DNA from: Piezodorus guildinii
Lineage: Eukaryota > Arthropoda > Insecta > Hemiptera > Pentatomidae
NCBI GenBank assembly: GCA_023052935.1
Contig: CM041297.1
Span: forward strand, 50,759,917-50,823,916
DNA length: 64,000 nucleotides
Direction of reading: 5' to 3'
The notes beneath the pieces are model-generated. The model searched no databases. It saw only the letters and a program-made list of their open reading frames with translations, and was not told the origin of the DNA. This document shows positions 45,667 through 56,639 of this stretch, one piece after another. Within the stretch, counting starts at the first letter, position 1. Each line of letters starts with the position of its first letter. The position numbers and the translations under genes are program-made.

Positions 45667-46995
45667 GAGACGTTGATTTCCAAAAGGTACTAAAGGACAT
45701 TTTTTTCAAAGTTGATATTTTCACATATTTGTATTCTAATGGTTTGGTTTGATCTAAATCCGTCATCAAATTTTATCCAAGAAACATAAAAATCCTTTAA
45801 AAAAGTCTTTAAAAATTTCATTTCATTCCAAAAGGTACTAAATCCACATTTTATTTCATTCCAAAAGGTACTATATCCATGTTTCGTTCCAAAAGGTACT
45901 ATATCCTATGTAAACAGATATAACCTTTCATTTCATTTCCTTCCAAAAGGTACTATATTTCCTACTAAACGGCAGAAGCACCTAACCGCGTAATATATCA
46001 CCATTAATTTATTGTTTTCATCATTTTATGCATTTTTATTGGTTCATTTAGCACGTCTTGAATCACCGCTATTTTTTGATCACTGGTTTTAACCTAATAA
46101 TCAGTTTTTAGGCTATTTGAAACAACTTAGTTGCGTCGCTTTGGTTCTTTTAGGTTGTCAATTAAATTAAGTTTTTTCATAGTATTTCTTCTTGCAGCAA
46201 CATAAATTTGGTTTAAAATTTTTCAGAAACTCACATTTTAATAGAGTAATGGAATTTTATGCAGCAAATAGTTGGAATTAGCATTCCACGAACTTGCTAA
46301 ATATGTGAAGAAAATCCGTGCATGATCTAACTTAGTAGTCGATTTTTTTATGTAAAATAAAAGCTCAAAAGTTATTATTTATCAGTATCTATGGTTAAAT
46401 ATTGTATACACGTCGTTAATAATATAATTAAATTTGCTAAATTCACACAAATAGTAAATACAAGTTCAAAACAAACTTCATAATTACATACTTTCTTATT
46501 ATAGTGCCATAAATAGATATATTGTCCTTTGAATATTCACTTTCTTTATGAATAATAGATAATCAATATAATTAACCAACAAAGAAAGATGTTTCTCAGA
46601 GGGAGAATAAGGAAATATACATAACTTAGTAATTAACGATATAAAGACGTTAGTCTATCGGCAATGTTGGATCAGGAAGGTTATAGTGACTGTTACCAAC
46701 TTACCTTGCGTTATATTCTTCCAAAAAGTACTATATCCCTTTTAATTCGTTCCAAAAAGTACTATATCATGTTTCGTTCCAAAAAGTACTAAATCCATAT
46801 TATATTGTTTAAAAGTCATCGGAAAAGTGCAATAATTTGGAAAAAATGAGTTGGTAACACCTTTATAAATCAACTTTTGATTTTAATAAAAAAAGAGTCA
46901 CGTAAATTAGGCCAATAATAAATAAATGACAGATTTTTGCGTTTCCTGTAAAATTCTCTAAAGTGGATATAGTACCTTTTGGAAATCAACGTCTC
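45667..46995. mobile_element. DNA transposon with AATT duplication and subterminal motif arrays (long copy)
   Basis: Its termini match 5521-5900 (GAGACGTTGATTTCCAAAAG... inverted at the right), flanked by AATT at 45663-45666 and 46996-46999. The left 300 bp holds five copies of TTCCAAAAGGTACTA (about 45678, 45837, 45864, 45887, 45943). The right holds three variant copies TTCCAAAAAGTACTA (about 46720, 46750, 46778) plus one inverted in the terminus. No transposase is recognisable in the interior, so it is non-autonomous or decayed. Repeated subterminal motifs are typical transposase-binding sites. Confidence 0.82.
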
Positions 46996-47119
46996 AATTG
47001 CTGTAATATTTCAGACATATATGCTTCTCAGCGTAATGAATTTAAAAATCAGAAGTTTAAATTTCAAACGACTATTTGTCTTCGAGTTAAATTGACCACT
47101 CACACACATAGATATTAGT

Positions 47120-47291
47120 AATGCCGTCCTACGGAGGGGACGTAAAGAGGTGGTCCTGTGCCTGTGCGATGTCTGGTACTCGTTAAAGTTCCTTATCCTA
47201 GTTTAAACTAGATAGGCAAAATTTAGGACTCCCACTGTAGCATCGTCCGATTAGCCACAGTAGCATAAAGTGAACTTAAATAAACAAACTA
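47120..47291 (+). mobile_element. SINE body (family 2), head missing
   Basis: Blocks 'gtgcgatgtctggtactcgtt', GATAGGCAAAATTTAGGACT and TAGCATCGTCCGATTAGCCA match 59453-59560 and 58669-58780. The tRNA-derived head present at 59326 is absent or unrecognisable here. It lies within repeat A. Confidence 0.75.
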
Positions 47292-47299
47292 ACACTTGC

Positions 47300-47545
47300 G
47301 GGGCTCGGCCATTTCGACTAAAACCTATATTTTCGATGAAAACAAGAATTCGAATATTTTTACGATGGCAATACTTTCGGTTACTATTTTTTTCATATAT
47401 AGGCGAATGGAATTAAAAAGCCCTGATATTTCTTGGGGTAGTCAGGGGAATAATATAAGATTTTAGGTTTTTCTTTAAATACCACACTCAAAAATAAACT
47501 TTTTACGTTTTCTGGATTATTTCTCTTATATAAGAAAGTGTTCAT
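47300..47545 (+). repeat. Repeat A end plus adjoining repeat shared with 59590-59840
   Basis: CGATGGCAATACTTTCGGTT, 'tttttcatatatagg.gaat' and AATATAAGATTTTAGGTTTT are shared with the second locus, which also has the family 2 SINE immediately upstream. The block overlaps the end of repeat A. Confidence 0.7.
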
Positions 47546-48354
47546 TTTTTTTTAGCATGTTTTAGCTCCCAAGCTGTATTTTTGTAGAATCTCAATTTAC
47601 GAGTAAAGACTCGTCGGAATGAGGCCAAACTGCCAGGAACATGAACGAAGTTTGTGGCGATAACGTTATTTGTGAGTTCACTGTTCAGCAGTGTGACATA
47701 CTCATAAAATTTTATTTTTCCTAACATACGTTCCAAATCTTATTAAGATGATGACTAAGATATTTCATGTAAACACAAAACATATTGATTGACCTCTATC
47801 TTGAAGGACAATTAGTAAACAGAAGAGATTGCCCTCTTCAAATATTAATAAATAATTATAATCAAAACAGCCCTGTCAAATTAATAAATGGAAATTAATA
47901 AACATGGATTGGGTTGGTGAGGGGAGAGATGTTTTTCGCTTCGTTGCTTAAATATCGAATAAATTTAGTCTTACTTCTCCTTTGCCTACTCCTCATCATT
48001 AAGACTAACAAAATTTATTATGAAAGATTACTAAGTAACTTAAAAAAAAAAAAAAATGAAATCTTGTCTATAATATTGTTATTCGTCGCCGATATTTCAA
48101 AAGGTTACAATTTAGTTTATAAGAGATCGTTTAGTTACTATTTATTGCTCCCATCAATTACTTTTATTTTAATTTTTTTCTGTTAATAATGAAAAATTAT
48201 GGTCGTTTCAATCTATGATATTATTTAGAATAAACGAAGATATACGAATGCGGAGATCTCAAAAAAAAAAAAATTACAATCCGATTCATAGAGATTTTAT
48301 CCACCAATTATCTAATGGAGTGAATACAAAAAAAAAAAGGACCGTTTTATCAAT
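47546..48354. other. AT-rich DNA without recognised gene
   Basis: Short frames on both strands (about 64 codons minus at 47542-47736, 90 codons plus at 47914-48186) have low-complexity or hydrophobic AT-driven composition and no recognised motif. Confidence 0.4.
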
Positions 48355-48900
48355 TTTTTATTTTATTTATTTATTGGAATTAACAACTGTATGATAGAAT
48401 ACAACGAGTAAATTTGAATAAAATATAAAGGCTTGAAACACATATAGAGAGGCTTCCCAATGGGAACATTCTAAACTAGAAGGTCTCGGGGCTCATCTCC
48501 TTTTTAGATGCCTCTGAGGACTGTCAGGAATTGAAGAGGAAGAAAGGATTGAAACTAGAGGATCAGGGTGGGGATGGAGTTAGGCATGAAAGGAATGATG
48601 TCTGGATAGGGCCGAATCAGCAACACACAGAACGTTAATGTCTTTATGGATAAAGTTATTCGTGACAAAGTAAGGAACATTGGGGATTTTACGAAGGATT
48701 TTGGATTGTTGGGATTGGATTCGGGAAAAATTCGATGGCTTAGTAGAGCCCCAAAGCACAACACCGTAAGTCCATATAGGCCTTATAATAGTCATGTAGA
48801 TGAGTCTTTTGTAGTTAAGAGGAACATTATAAAGTTTGTCCAGTAAATGTTGAAGAAGTCGAAAACGTAGTACAGTTTCTTGTCGTTTCAGTCTTGTAAG
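48355..48900 (-). pseudogene. Jockey-type LINE 3' end (same family as 34846-35300)
   Basis: The minus strand encodes IIRPIWTYGVVLWGSTKPSN followed by FSRIQSQQSKILRKIPNVPY and VTNNFIHKDINV. A 3' untranslated region follows, shared with the copy at 34846-35300. A truncated upstream portion (thumb region, 'QETVLRFRLLQHLLDK') is out of frame. It is dead and 5' truncated. Confidence 0.8.
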
Positions 48901-49269
48901 ATGGTTGCAAGTCCTTTGTCAAGGTGCAGTCCTGTTTATCAAATTTAAGATTTCAAAAGATTGTAAATATTTTAATCCTATTTAATACTTACCAAACACT
49001 CAATAATCCCTTTGGAGCATTCTCTAAGCTTATTTAATCCCAAAAAAGTCTCATTTTAGTTATTTGTTTCAAAGAAGAAACATGACAGCGTACCATGAAA
49101 TTCTCGTAATTAAAACGGGATTACCAGGAAATAAAAATTTACAGCGTGAAATTCGTGAAATTGATAAATATCAGGGGAAAGATCTCCTTTACCAGCGCAC
49201 AGCGCGGCGTTGATTTAAAAAATATAGTGAAGAAACGACGTTTGGAAAGAAGAAGTGCTTAAGGTGACC
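48901..49269. other. Unassigned AT-rich DNA
   Basis: Nothing was recognised. Confidence 0.45.
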
Positions 49270-49855
49270 ATTAATGGAAATTGATGAGGTTCTGTAGGAA
49301 GCTGGTGAGTCAAATCCGTCCAAAAGTATTCACGGAACTTGCCAGAGGGTGTGGTTCTTTAGAAGATACTCTTAGTCGACATCTACTTTCCATAGGGAAG
49401 GTGCAAAATAGAAATAGTAGACTACTCCCGCAAGGAACTAGCTATCAGCGAAGAAGGGTTAGGAATTTGTGAACATTTATTGGAAAACTGTTGATATGAG
49501 ATTTTACTGAAAGATAGGCTTCTGGTATAAAATGTTTTTATGGCAAAATCCGAAAACCTGTGAGCAGTTCTAGATCGCGAGCTAACGGCTTTCCCGGTTG
49601 CTGCACGGAGGCAGTTCGCAAAAAAGAAAACCTTGATTTAATTTTTTTTTTTTTTAAACTTTAAAGGCGTGATTCATCACGAATATGTTCTTGATGGATG
49701 CTTTATGAATTCCGAACAGAACTGGAAAGATAGTACGGGATGTTGTTAAAGCGTTATCTTTCTCCGAAAATAAAAAAAATATATGGAAAGAATTGGAATA
49801 CATTACTTAGATTTATGAAATTTGTTTAAATCTATAGAGAATATTTAATAAAAGA

Positions 49856-50082
49856 TTTCTCTTTTTTTTTTTTTTTTTTTGTGTGTTCTCCCCTACCTCG
49901 CCTATACAGGTTTCTCGGGTCTGGAGTTGAGGACGGGGAGATAGATGCTGAAATAAAAGCCCCCCACAGCACCGAGTCTCGAACTCGTAATTGTTTGGTT
50001 TTCAAATTATTTGGTCCTCTGTGTTGCTATGCAACGCGCGTTTAAAGCAACGAGCTAACCCGCTAAGCTACCTCGCCCCAAT
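49856..50082 (-). mobile_element. tRNA-derived SINE (family 4)
   Basis: On the minus strand it begins GGGGCGAGGTAGCTTAGCGG. A box TAGCTTAGCGGGTTAGC and B-like box GAGTTCGAGACTC are present, and it ends in a poly(A) (complement of the T run at 49862-49880). AATAAAAGA flanks it on both sides (49847-49855 and 50083-50091), a plausible target duplication. An unusually long stretch separates the two boxes. Confidence 0.78.
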
Positions 50083-50291
50083 AATAAAAGAATTTAATTA
50101 CAATAATAAAAAAAAAGAGAATAAGTAGTCACAGATAAGTTATGTTAATGTTACAGATAAGTTGCCAGGTTCAACAAGGAGCTTCATGGAGGATATAGGT
50201 GTCGATTTAAAAAACGTAGCAAGAATAGCAGAAAGTGTGGTTCTCGACTCCCTGGGAATTATACACCATCACATCTACTCGTAACAGGTAT

Positions 50292-50455
50292 AATTGGAGA
50301 GGCATGCATGTGATCTGTGTTTACTTATATTTTAATTTTAATTTTAACAATTTTTTTTATATATACAGATATTGATTTTAGGTGCTAAGTGTTTTGGTAT
50401 TGTTTTTATTTATGATAGTGTGATTTTTTAGTATGTAGTTGTTTAATGTATATAT

Positions 50456-50491
<36 letters not shown>

Positions 50492-51000
50492 ATGTTCGAT
50501 GTATATGTATAGATATATCTAAATATTTGAAAGAAAATGTAACACGGTAGAGAAGGAAAAGAGCTAAAGAAAAAAAAAAAAAAAGGAACAATAAGTAGGG
50601 GAAAAAAAATTAAAAAGAATAAAAAAGGAAAAAAAATATTGTATTTATAGTTAGATAAAATGTTAAGAATATTCCCGTAGGAAAGAATCGGTATGATGTG
50701 TTATAGCAACCCAATTAAGTTGGGCAGCATCATTTTGTTTGTTTATGAATAAAGTGTATCTCTCTAAATGTTAGTTATGGCAAACAAGTACAATAGATTA
50801 TCCCAAACTCTTTTGTCTATAATGTATAATTTTTATTTATCTTTTTGTTTTGTTGATTATAAGTGTTGTTTTGTTTTAATAGTATCTAAAAGTATACCAA
50901 CGTCCTGGTAGATGGTACATCTATGCCACTATTATGTGTTTTGAAGATATTGTGAAGAAACATGTACAATTTATCAATAAAACACTTTTATCTATATATC
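50292..51000. other. Insert of unknown origin inside the decayed mariner
   Basis: A 25-nt T run near 50460 is followed by A-rich purine sequence. Then comes a hairpin CAACCCAATTAAGTTGGG (50707-50724) with GCAGCAT after it, and CTATCTCT-type words. A similar 'gcaacc..tc.g.ggcagca' word occurs near 28149-28170. It may be a retroelement tail; I cannot define its ends. Confidence 0.35.
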
Positions 51001-51185
51001 CTGCCCCATAAAGGAGTTATATTCTAACAAGATAATGCTTGTCTTTACTCTTTCAGTCGAACCAAAGAAAATTTTATAGAATTTCAAGGGTACGAGCTCC
51101 TGGTGGTGGATGAGGTATCATATAGTCCATACATCGCATCATCGGACTACTACTTGTATCGAAACAAGGTCCTTTTTCTTATTTT

Positions 51186-52385
51186 TTTTCATTACTAAGT
51201 TCTTTAAGCATTACCAAAATAATCTTAAATGAATACATGAATAAAATATTATTTTTTTTATTTATTTTTTTTTGTTATGCTTCTGAAAAACAAAATTATA
51301 TTACTCATAGAAAGCTGAAAAGTAGTCGAATGAGTCTAGGAACATGATTTTTTTAAATGTCAGATAGATGCAGCATTGAGTGCACTCTCTCTCATTTAAA
51401 TGGACTCTGTTTCCGGAGAACTCAGTAACTATGCGTGTAAAAAAAGTCTTTAAGAGAGATACTCAGCAAAATGCGGAACTTAACACGAGGCTGGGAAGAT
51501 TCATTGGCCGTCTTTACGGTAGACTTGAATCAAGAGTTTTACATTTGAATGTAATATGTGTTTAATAAAATATGACACTTACTACAAATACCATAAGTCG
51601 GAATAAAAGTATATTTCACTGCTTATTTCAAGAAGTTTACAGCGAAGCTTCTATTGGTGTCTAGTTGTAGCGTGACTCGCAGTAAACAGCTAAGCCAACA
51701 AACGGAGCGAGAAGAAGAAGTTGAAGAGTTCTTGAGTTGAGAGTGAGCTTGTGAGTCGTTAATAAATCTTAGTTTTATTTATAGCCCTCCAGAGTTAGGG
51801 GCACTTGAGTCTTTCCGGTTCCCGGTCTAATGAGAAAATTCCACCGGCAGTTGGACTTTAGTTTACTTTGCCATGTCTCTTTCGTTTGTTTTGTCTTAAA
51901 GGTCTTCTTATGGGCCCTCCTTCTTCTTGTTCGTTAAGCCAGATCTATCTCTCCTCCAGGATATCCGCGTCCGGATCTGCTCCACAGCCGAGAGCTTCAA
52001 TGCTCCATCAATCTCCTGCAGTGGTCTTGCGTGATTGTTTCCGTTCTAATACTTGGACTAAACTCAATTTAATCAACTTAACAATATTTATAAAAGCAGT
52101 TGTTTCTTCATAGATTTGGTTGTATAAAGTACAAAAAGTTTTTTTTTTGTTTTTATTCTCGTCTAATCTTGTGCACTGTAGCCTCTTATTAGGCTTATTG
52201 TGCACCATCCATCATCCTGTTAATACAGGCCTATTCCCTTAGTGAATCGGACCAATCTATGGGGGAAGTACAAGAAGTTAAGACATGAGAACAGTTTAAA
52301 GACACGTTGCACTTCGAAATTTTAGATTAAATTATCTACCAATAGAACCCATTCCATACAATAATGACTCTCTATTACCTTATGC
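51186..52385. other. Mixed DNA including a moderately GC-rich block
   Basis: Stretch 51640-52060 is more GC-rich, with a palindromic GGATATCCGCGTCCGGATC near 51959-51977. A 61-codon frame at 51380-51565 (RDTQQNAELNTRLGRFIGRL) vaguely recalls LINE post-RT sequence but is too short to assign. A regulatory role for the GC-rich block is possible. Confidence 0.3.
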
Positions 52386-53027
52386 AACTTTGCATGCTAG
52401 AAAAATCTGGTGCGCGCAACACACGACATTCACTTACCTTCCTTGTTGAGTCAATTTAAGGATCTATAAATATATTTAGAGATAAAAATAAATCTTTAAG
52501 GTATTAATAAGATTGAGTTCCAATAGAAACGTGTGTTTTATTAAATAATCTATCATATTTTTATCTACAACAATCCGTAAAATTTATCGGTTTTTCATGA
52601 CTCTCCATTAACTTTTACAACTCCGTGGATTAGATAATATTTTTTCTAAAATCTTTAGCTATCCAACGGTATCTTGTACGTCTATATTACTATTCTTGTG
52701 CTCAAAAACACAAAAATTACATTTAAAAAAATATGCTTGCTATTTTCTCCTTTAGTTGGTTATCAACTTCGTTCATATTGCATATTTAGTTGTTTTTTAT
52801 TAATGATAATAGCACGGTGTGCCTATATTTTAAAAATCTACAAAATTAAAGGTACTTTAGAAGAAGAAAATTTAAAATATCGGCATTTAAGCTCTGTCAG
52901 AATTTTTTAATTAGAATAAAACCTACATCATATTAAAACTCATTAAATTTTACATCAATATAGCCAGTTTAATCAAAATCGTTAAAGCCGTTTTTGAGGA
53001 AATTATAAAAAGGTGCAAAATGGTGTA

Positions 53028-53752
53028 TTGGGTTGTTTCACATGAAATGTCCGTATTTATAGTTTCTGAAATACATAAAGGATTTCGCAGGTCTCTCTTG
53101 TTTTCTTCCGAATGTTTACATATTTAAAGTAAACAGTTACTAATCCTCTACCTTTGTATTATAAACATTAGCTTCCAAATCAATTACCCAATTTTTAGTA
53201 TACCTCCAAATATGAACATGGAAACACGCGATTTTCGAGTAATATTTTTGTACGAGTTTAAACTCGGCCATTCAGCAGCTGAGGTCGCTAGAAATATTTG
53301 CAAGGCGTTTTTGGAAGGGAGTGTTAATGAACGGACCATTCGCCGTTGGTTTGTTAAGTTTTCAGCTGGGGATACCGACTTGGAAAACTTGCCCCGAGAA
53401 AGACCTCCGTCCGCAATAGACAACGATGTCCTCAAACATACAGTAGAAGGAAACCCCTACCAAACAGTTAAAGGACTCTCAGCACAACTAAATGCAAGTG
53501 CATCTACCGTTTCCAGACATTTAAAGTGTATTGGGAAAGTAAAAAAGCTCGATACATGGATACCTCATGATCTCACTGAGCGGCAGCAATGATGTTTCAA
53601 AACATACTGTGCAAAAATTGAAAGAACTGGGCTACCAAGTTCTTCCGCAACCACCATATTCTCCCGACTTGTCTCCAACAGATTACCATCTGTTCAGGAA
53701 TTTAGACAACTTCTTCAACCTTGAAAGCGGACGTTTTATGTGACACAACCCA
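53028..53752 (+). mobile_element. Internally deleted mariner transposon (copy 2)
   Basis: The left terminus TTGGGTTGTTTCACATGAAA is preceded by TA (53026-53027). The right terminus TGTGACACAACCCA is followed by TA. It has two deletions relative to a full mariner: the central one shared in position with copy 1, and a second near the 3' end (joint near 53718). Length is 725 bp. The uninterrupted repeat A at 42582-43445 supplies the empty site. Confidence 0.9.
53212..53718 (+). pseudogene. Mariner transposase, doubly deleted
   Basis: The N-terminal 120 residues are open (ETRDFRVIFLYEFKLGHSAA, ERTIRRWFVKFSAGDTDLEN, LNASASTVSRHLKCIGKVKK) and end in a stop at the deletion joint near 53590. Beyond it VSKHTVQKLKELGYQVL and YSPDLSPTDYHLFRNLDN are still readable in another frame, with the third catalytic Asp. 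The rest of the C-terminus is deleted. It retains the DNA-binding half but no active site. Confidence 0.88.
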
Positions 53753-53790
53753 TATAATGTGGCCCTTTTGGTGATTAGCTAGACGTTTAT

Positions 53791-54235
53791 GAGAAACAAT
53801 GATATTTCATATACATGCAAATGAAAGGAAAAACTTTGAAGTGTATAAAATCGATTTTACTAATTTCAAAAGCTTCCTTAGAATCCTTCTTTTCGGAAAT
53901 TTAATATAGATGAATAGGTGGGTGAATGGGGGTTAGAGAAGGACCCTATGGAAGAGCTGAAAGGTGGAGGATAGAGTGGCTGGAGGGAGAATCTTAAAGA
54001 TTGATGGCACCGCGACACGGCTCGTCCTCTTTCAGACTCTTTAGAAGTCCCGTCGAATTTACTCACCCTAAAACCTTACACCTTAACCACCCTCCTCCTC
54101 GCACTTAAATAACATTCTTACACTTTGACGCCTTTCTCTCCTTACATTAGGGCGTCGAGGCATTCCTTTAGCGTCTTTCTGGAAAATGAAGCTGAAATAT
54201 TTTAGAAGTTAATTTTTGCTAATTGACTCTAGGAG
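53791..54235. promoter_or_regulatory. GC-rich island, possible regulatory element
   Basis: From about 53880 the composition changes to GC-rich, with a pyrimidine-rich block at 54060-54180 and GCACCGCGACACGGCTCG near 54006. No frame or repeat match is convincing. Function is inferred from composition only. Confidence 0.25.
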
Positions 54236-55439
54236 TTAGAAAAACCCTAAAGGAAGTGTACTATTATGTAAGTAACATATATCAAATAGAATAGAATGAT
54301 TTCAGTTTGTTAAAAAATGGAATGTACTTTATTCAACAATTCAAAAGATTATTGATGTTATCTCATTTAAAATCAGAGCTCAGGCAGAGACTACAGTTTA
54401 TAAAGGTTTTAAACGGCTATTTCTGACCAAATATTCACTGTACAGAAAATCTACACACAGGAAATTTTAAATCATTAAAAAATTTACAATTTAATGCTCT
54501 CATAATTATCATTTTTTTCTATTCTCTAGTAATTTCGGATATATTTTGAAGAAAAGTGTGAAAAGTAAGAAATCGCAAAACATCCTTTTCTCTTTAAACT
54601 ACAATATTTTAAAAAAATAAAGCATTTAAATTGGCACACTTCTTGGGTTTATTGAAAATAGATGTATGAAGAGAACCACAGAAGGGTGAGGATCAATTTT
54701 AATTAGGGAGGTAGTTAGGAGGAGATTATTTTCACTAATTTTTTCGTAGAACTTTATTTTGATCATAAGTCGCTTAATTTTTATGCTAGAGACTTTTTTT
54801 TTCCCCTGAATAACTTTCCTGTTATTTGACTTAAAATATTTCAAATTATGCATTTGGCGAAAAAAAAATAAATAAATAACCATTAACATGTCGGTTTGTA
54901 TTGATCGTGGAAAAATAATTAATAAAGATTTTGTTTGTTCTTTAAAAAGCTACTATTTTGTAATGTATAAACCTGAACCTGGAGATGTACTGATGATATG
55001 AATTGTATAAAGTCAAAAATGTATGATGGGCGGTGGGATTAACTAACTTGGTAAAGGAATGATGCAAGAGCATACTTGCGACAATTGGAAGGGTAAAACG
55101 ACTACATAAAATTGGGATACGGAGGTGTACCTCGGGAATCGAACAAAGCAATTAATTAAGCGTTTTATTTTTACCTCGAGATCCCCAGATACACCACCGT
55201 ATATCGTAAAGCAGTAGCCAAAGTGAGGAAATATTAAAGAGGTAACAAGTTTTCGGATTTTATCCGGAGATAAATGGGTAACGTAGGGGATCAGTCGCTT
55301 TAGGTTCGAAAAGGTAGGACTGGAGATCTCGAAAATATGGTTTTGAAGGATAGAGTTAGGAGTAACAGACGTAAAAAAAACAACGTACCTTTACAACCTA
55401 TAAAGGGTCCTAGGCTCGGTAAATTTAGAGATTCTTACT
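54236..55439. other. AT-rich DNA; possible LINE relic at 54942-55151 (minus)
   Basis: The minus-strand frame at 54942-55151 (IPILCSRFTLPIVASMLL) has a composition seen in LINE C-terminal regions but lacks any diagnostic motif. The rest holds nothing recognisable. Confidence 0.3.
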
Positions 55440-55680
55440 GTTATTAGGCCAACGGCCAAGCAATGAGTTGATGATTTGGCCAAGATCACGCTAAGCCCCA
55501 TGTTTTTTCCCTAATTTGGGTACCCACTTTAAAGAGACTGAGTCTGCCCCCAGAGGTTCTCCATACCCTAGAGTCGCCCCCCGGCTGAATTAACAGAATA
55601 AATAATATTCATAGCCGGGATTTGAACCCAGGACCCGGAGAACAGTGACTAGTGCGCTACCACTAGACCACGCTGCTCCC
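55440..55680 (-). mobile_element. tRNA-derived SINE (family 3)
   Basis: On the minus strand it begins GGGAGCAGCGTGGTCTAGTG, with A box TGGTCTAGTGGTAGC and a perfect B box GGGTTCAAATCCC, resembling a tRNA with a GTCTAG D-arm. The body continues for about 170 bp (CTAGGGTATGGAGAACCTCT, GTGGGTACCC). A second copy lies at 62834-62998. No target duplication was found. Confidence 0.85.
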
Positions 55681-55829
55681 AATTTAATAGAGGTAATTGT
55701 AGTTATTTCCATTAAAATCTTTTTCAGAGTTCAATGACCTTTCTCAATATGATTATGGTAGACAAGATTTTTAAAGTATACCAATATACCTGACGATTAT
55801 TGTATCTTATAAAAGGATCATATTTTAAT
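55681..55829. other. Short AT-rich spacer
   Basis: Nothing was recognised. Confidence 0.5.
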
Positions 55830-56250
55830 TGATCCATTTTCCCCCTCAAAGCCTAAAATATCTTCCACAACCTCAGATTTTCCTTTCTTCCTCGACCGCA
55901 GCCCGGGTAATCTCTGGGAAATTGAAATTTCGCCGGAAAGGGGTGATTTATCCCTCGCCCCGGTGGAAAACTGTATAAATGAAAACCTGGAGGGTTAAGA
56001 CAGCTAACAAATGAGCTGAGGGGAAGTCTTATATTGCGCGAGGAACCGAGACAATGCTTCTTAGTACCGCCTTCATTTTTCTTCCTCGCTCCGACCAATT
56101 ACGGAACTGGGAAAAACAATATGGCCCCCCTGACGGAGAAATATGATCTTCTCCCACTCCCAGCCTCTTCGTCTTCTTCTTTAATAACCTCTCCCCTCCG
56201 GGGGTGGCGAATTAAACGGAATACACCCTTATATTCAGCTTGATAACCTT
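55830..56250. promoter_or_regulatory. GC-rich island, possible regulatory element
   Basis: This 420-bp block has much higher GC than its flanks, with CGACCGCAGCCCGGGTAATC near 55894, CGACCAATTACGG near 56091 (a homeodomain-type TAAT in a CCAAT context) and CCTCCGGGGGTGGCG near 56194. Frames of 70-80 codons on both strands lack recognisable domains. It could be an enhancer, a promoter or a 5' untranslated exon. Confidence 0.3.
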
Positions 56251-56639
56251 TTAATTTCCAATTTATACGATACCAAGGGGTCCCGTTCCTTCAGTTTGTG
56301 TATAATCAACGCTGTTACTTTCACGCTGACTAAAATATTAAAACAAAATACTGCGATGAAATTTCGTATGTTTTAACCGTCCACATCTTCTCAGAACCCT
56401 AGAAAACTTACTTCCTTAAAGAAGGCATTTCCAGTATGGTATCTAGTTAAGAGTTACAGGTATAAAATAGACATAAGTAATATGAGAAGAAAAAACAAAG
56501 CAATAATAAAACAAAATAAAGCTTATGTACAATTCTATTGTGACTGCATAATCATTAAATGATTAAATATGCATGTATACAAAGAGTGGAGTGACGGATG
56601 GAAGAAGGATAGAATTCCATAGGTTTGAATAAGAAAAAA
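56251..56639. other. Unassigned AT-rich DNA
   Basis: Nothing was recognised. Confidence 0.5.

Larger units (their letters stand above)
44365..47395 (-). repeat. Dispersed repeat A copy carrying four nested insertions
   Basis: Repeat A segments are 44365-44513, 45304-45662, 47000-47115 and about 47292-47395, in order on the minus strand. They are separated by a Jockey 3' end (44514-45303, itself holding a SINE at 44821-45105), a terminal-inverted-repeat transposon (45667-46995) and a SINE body (about 47120-47290). Comparison with 42582-43445 confirms the order of the pieces. Confidence 0.8.
49270..51185 (+). pseudogene. Highly decayed mariner-type transposase, split by insertions
   Basis: The first part reads SLEDTLSRHLLSIGKVQN (helix-turn-helix end), then GICEHLLEN, then KGVIHHEYVLDGCFMNSEQN (49669-49728). 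The last part resumes at about 51035 with QDNACLYSFSRTKENFIEFQ and then VSYSPYIASSDYYLYRN. There the family's '..SPD.APSDYHLF' signature has lost its catalytic Asp (SPY). The gap contains a SINE (49856-50082) and about 900 bp of other sequence. Multiple stops are present. It is a different, older lineage than the two mariners with TTGGGTTGT ends. Confidence 0.65.
52386..53790 (-). repeat. Dispersed repeat A copy interrupted by a mariner
   Basis: It begins with the 'ggtgcgcgcaacacacgac' end on the plus strand and continues to 53027. It resumes after the mariner with TATAATGTGGCCCTTTTGGT to about 53790, matching the uninterrupted copy around 43200-43235. It then diverges. Confidence 0.8.

Noticed and set aside
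51380..51565. LINE-like peptide RDTQQNAELNTRLGRFIGRL
   Set aside because: Resembles post-RT LINE sequence only loosely and lacks any second motif to confirm.
55610..55680. A tRNA gene on the minus strand
   Set aside because: It is followed by a SINE body found again at 62834-62998; no closed acceptor stem was found.
55853..56243. Frames of 69-81 codons in the GC-rich island
   Set aside because: No domain, no splice signals that fit, and composition-driven.
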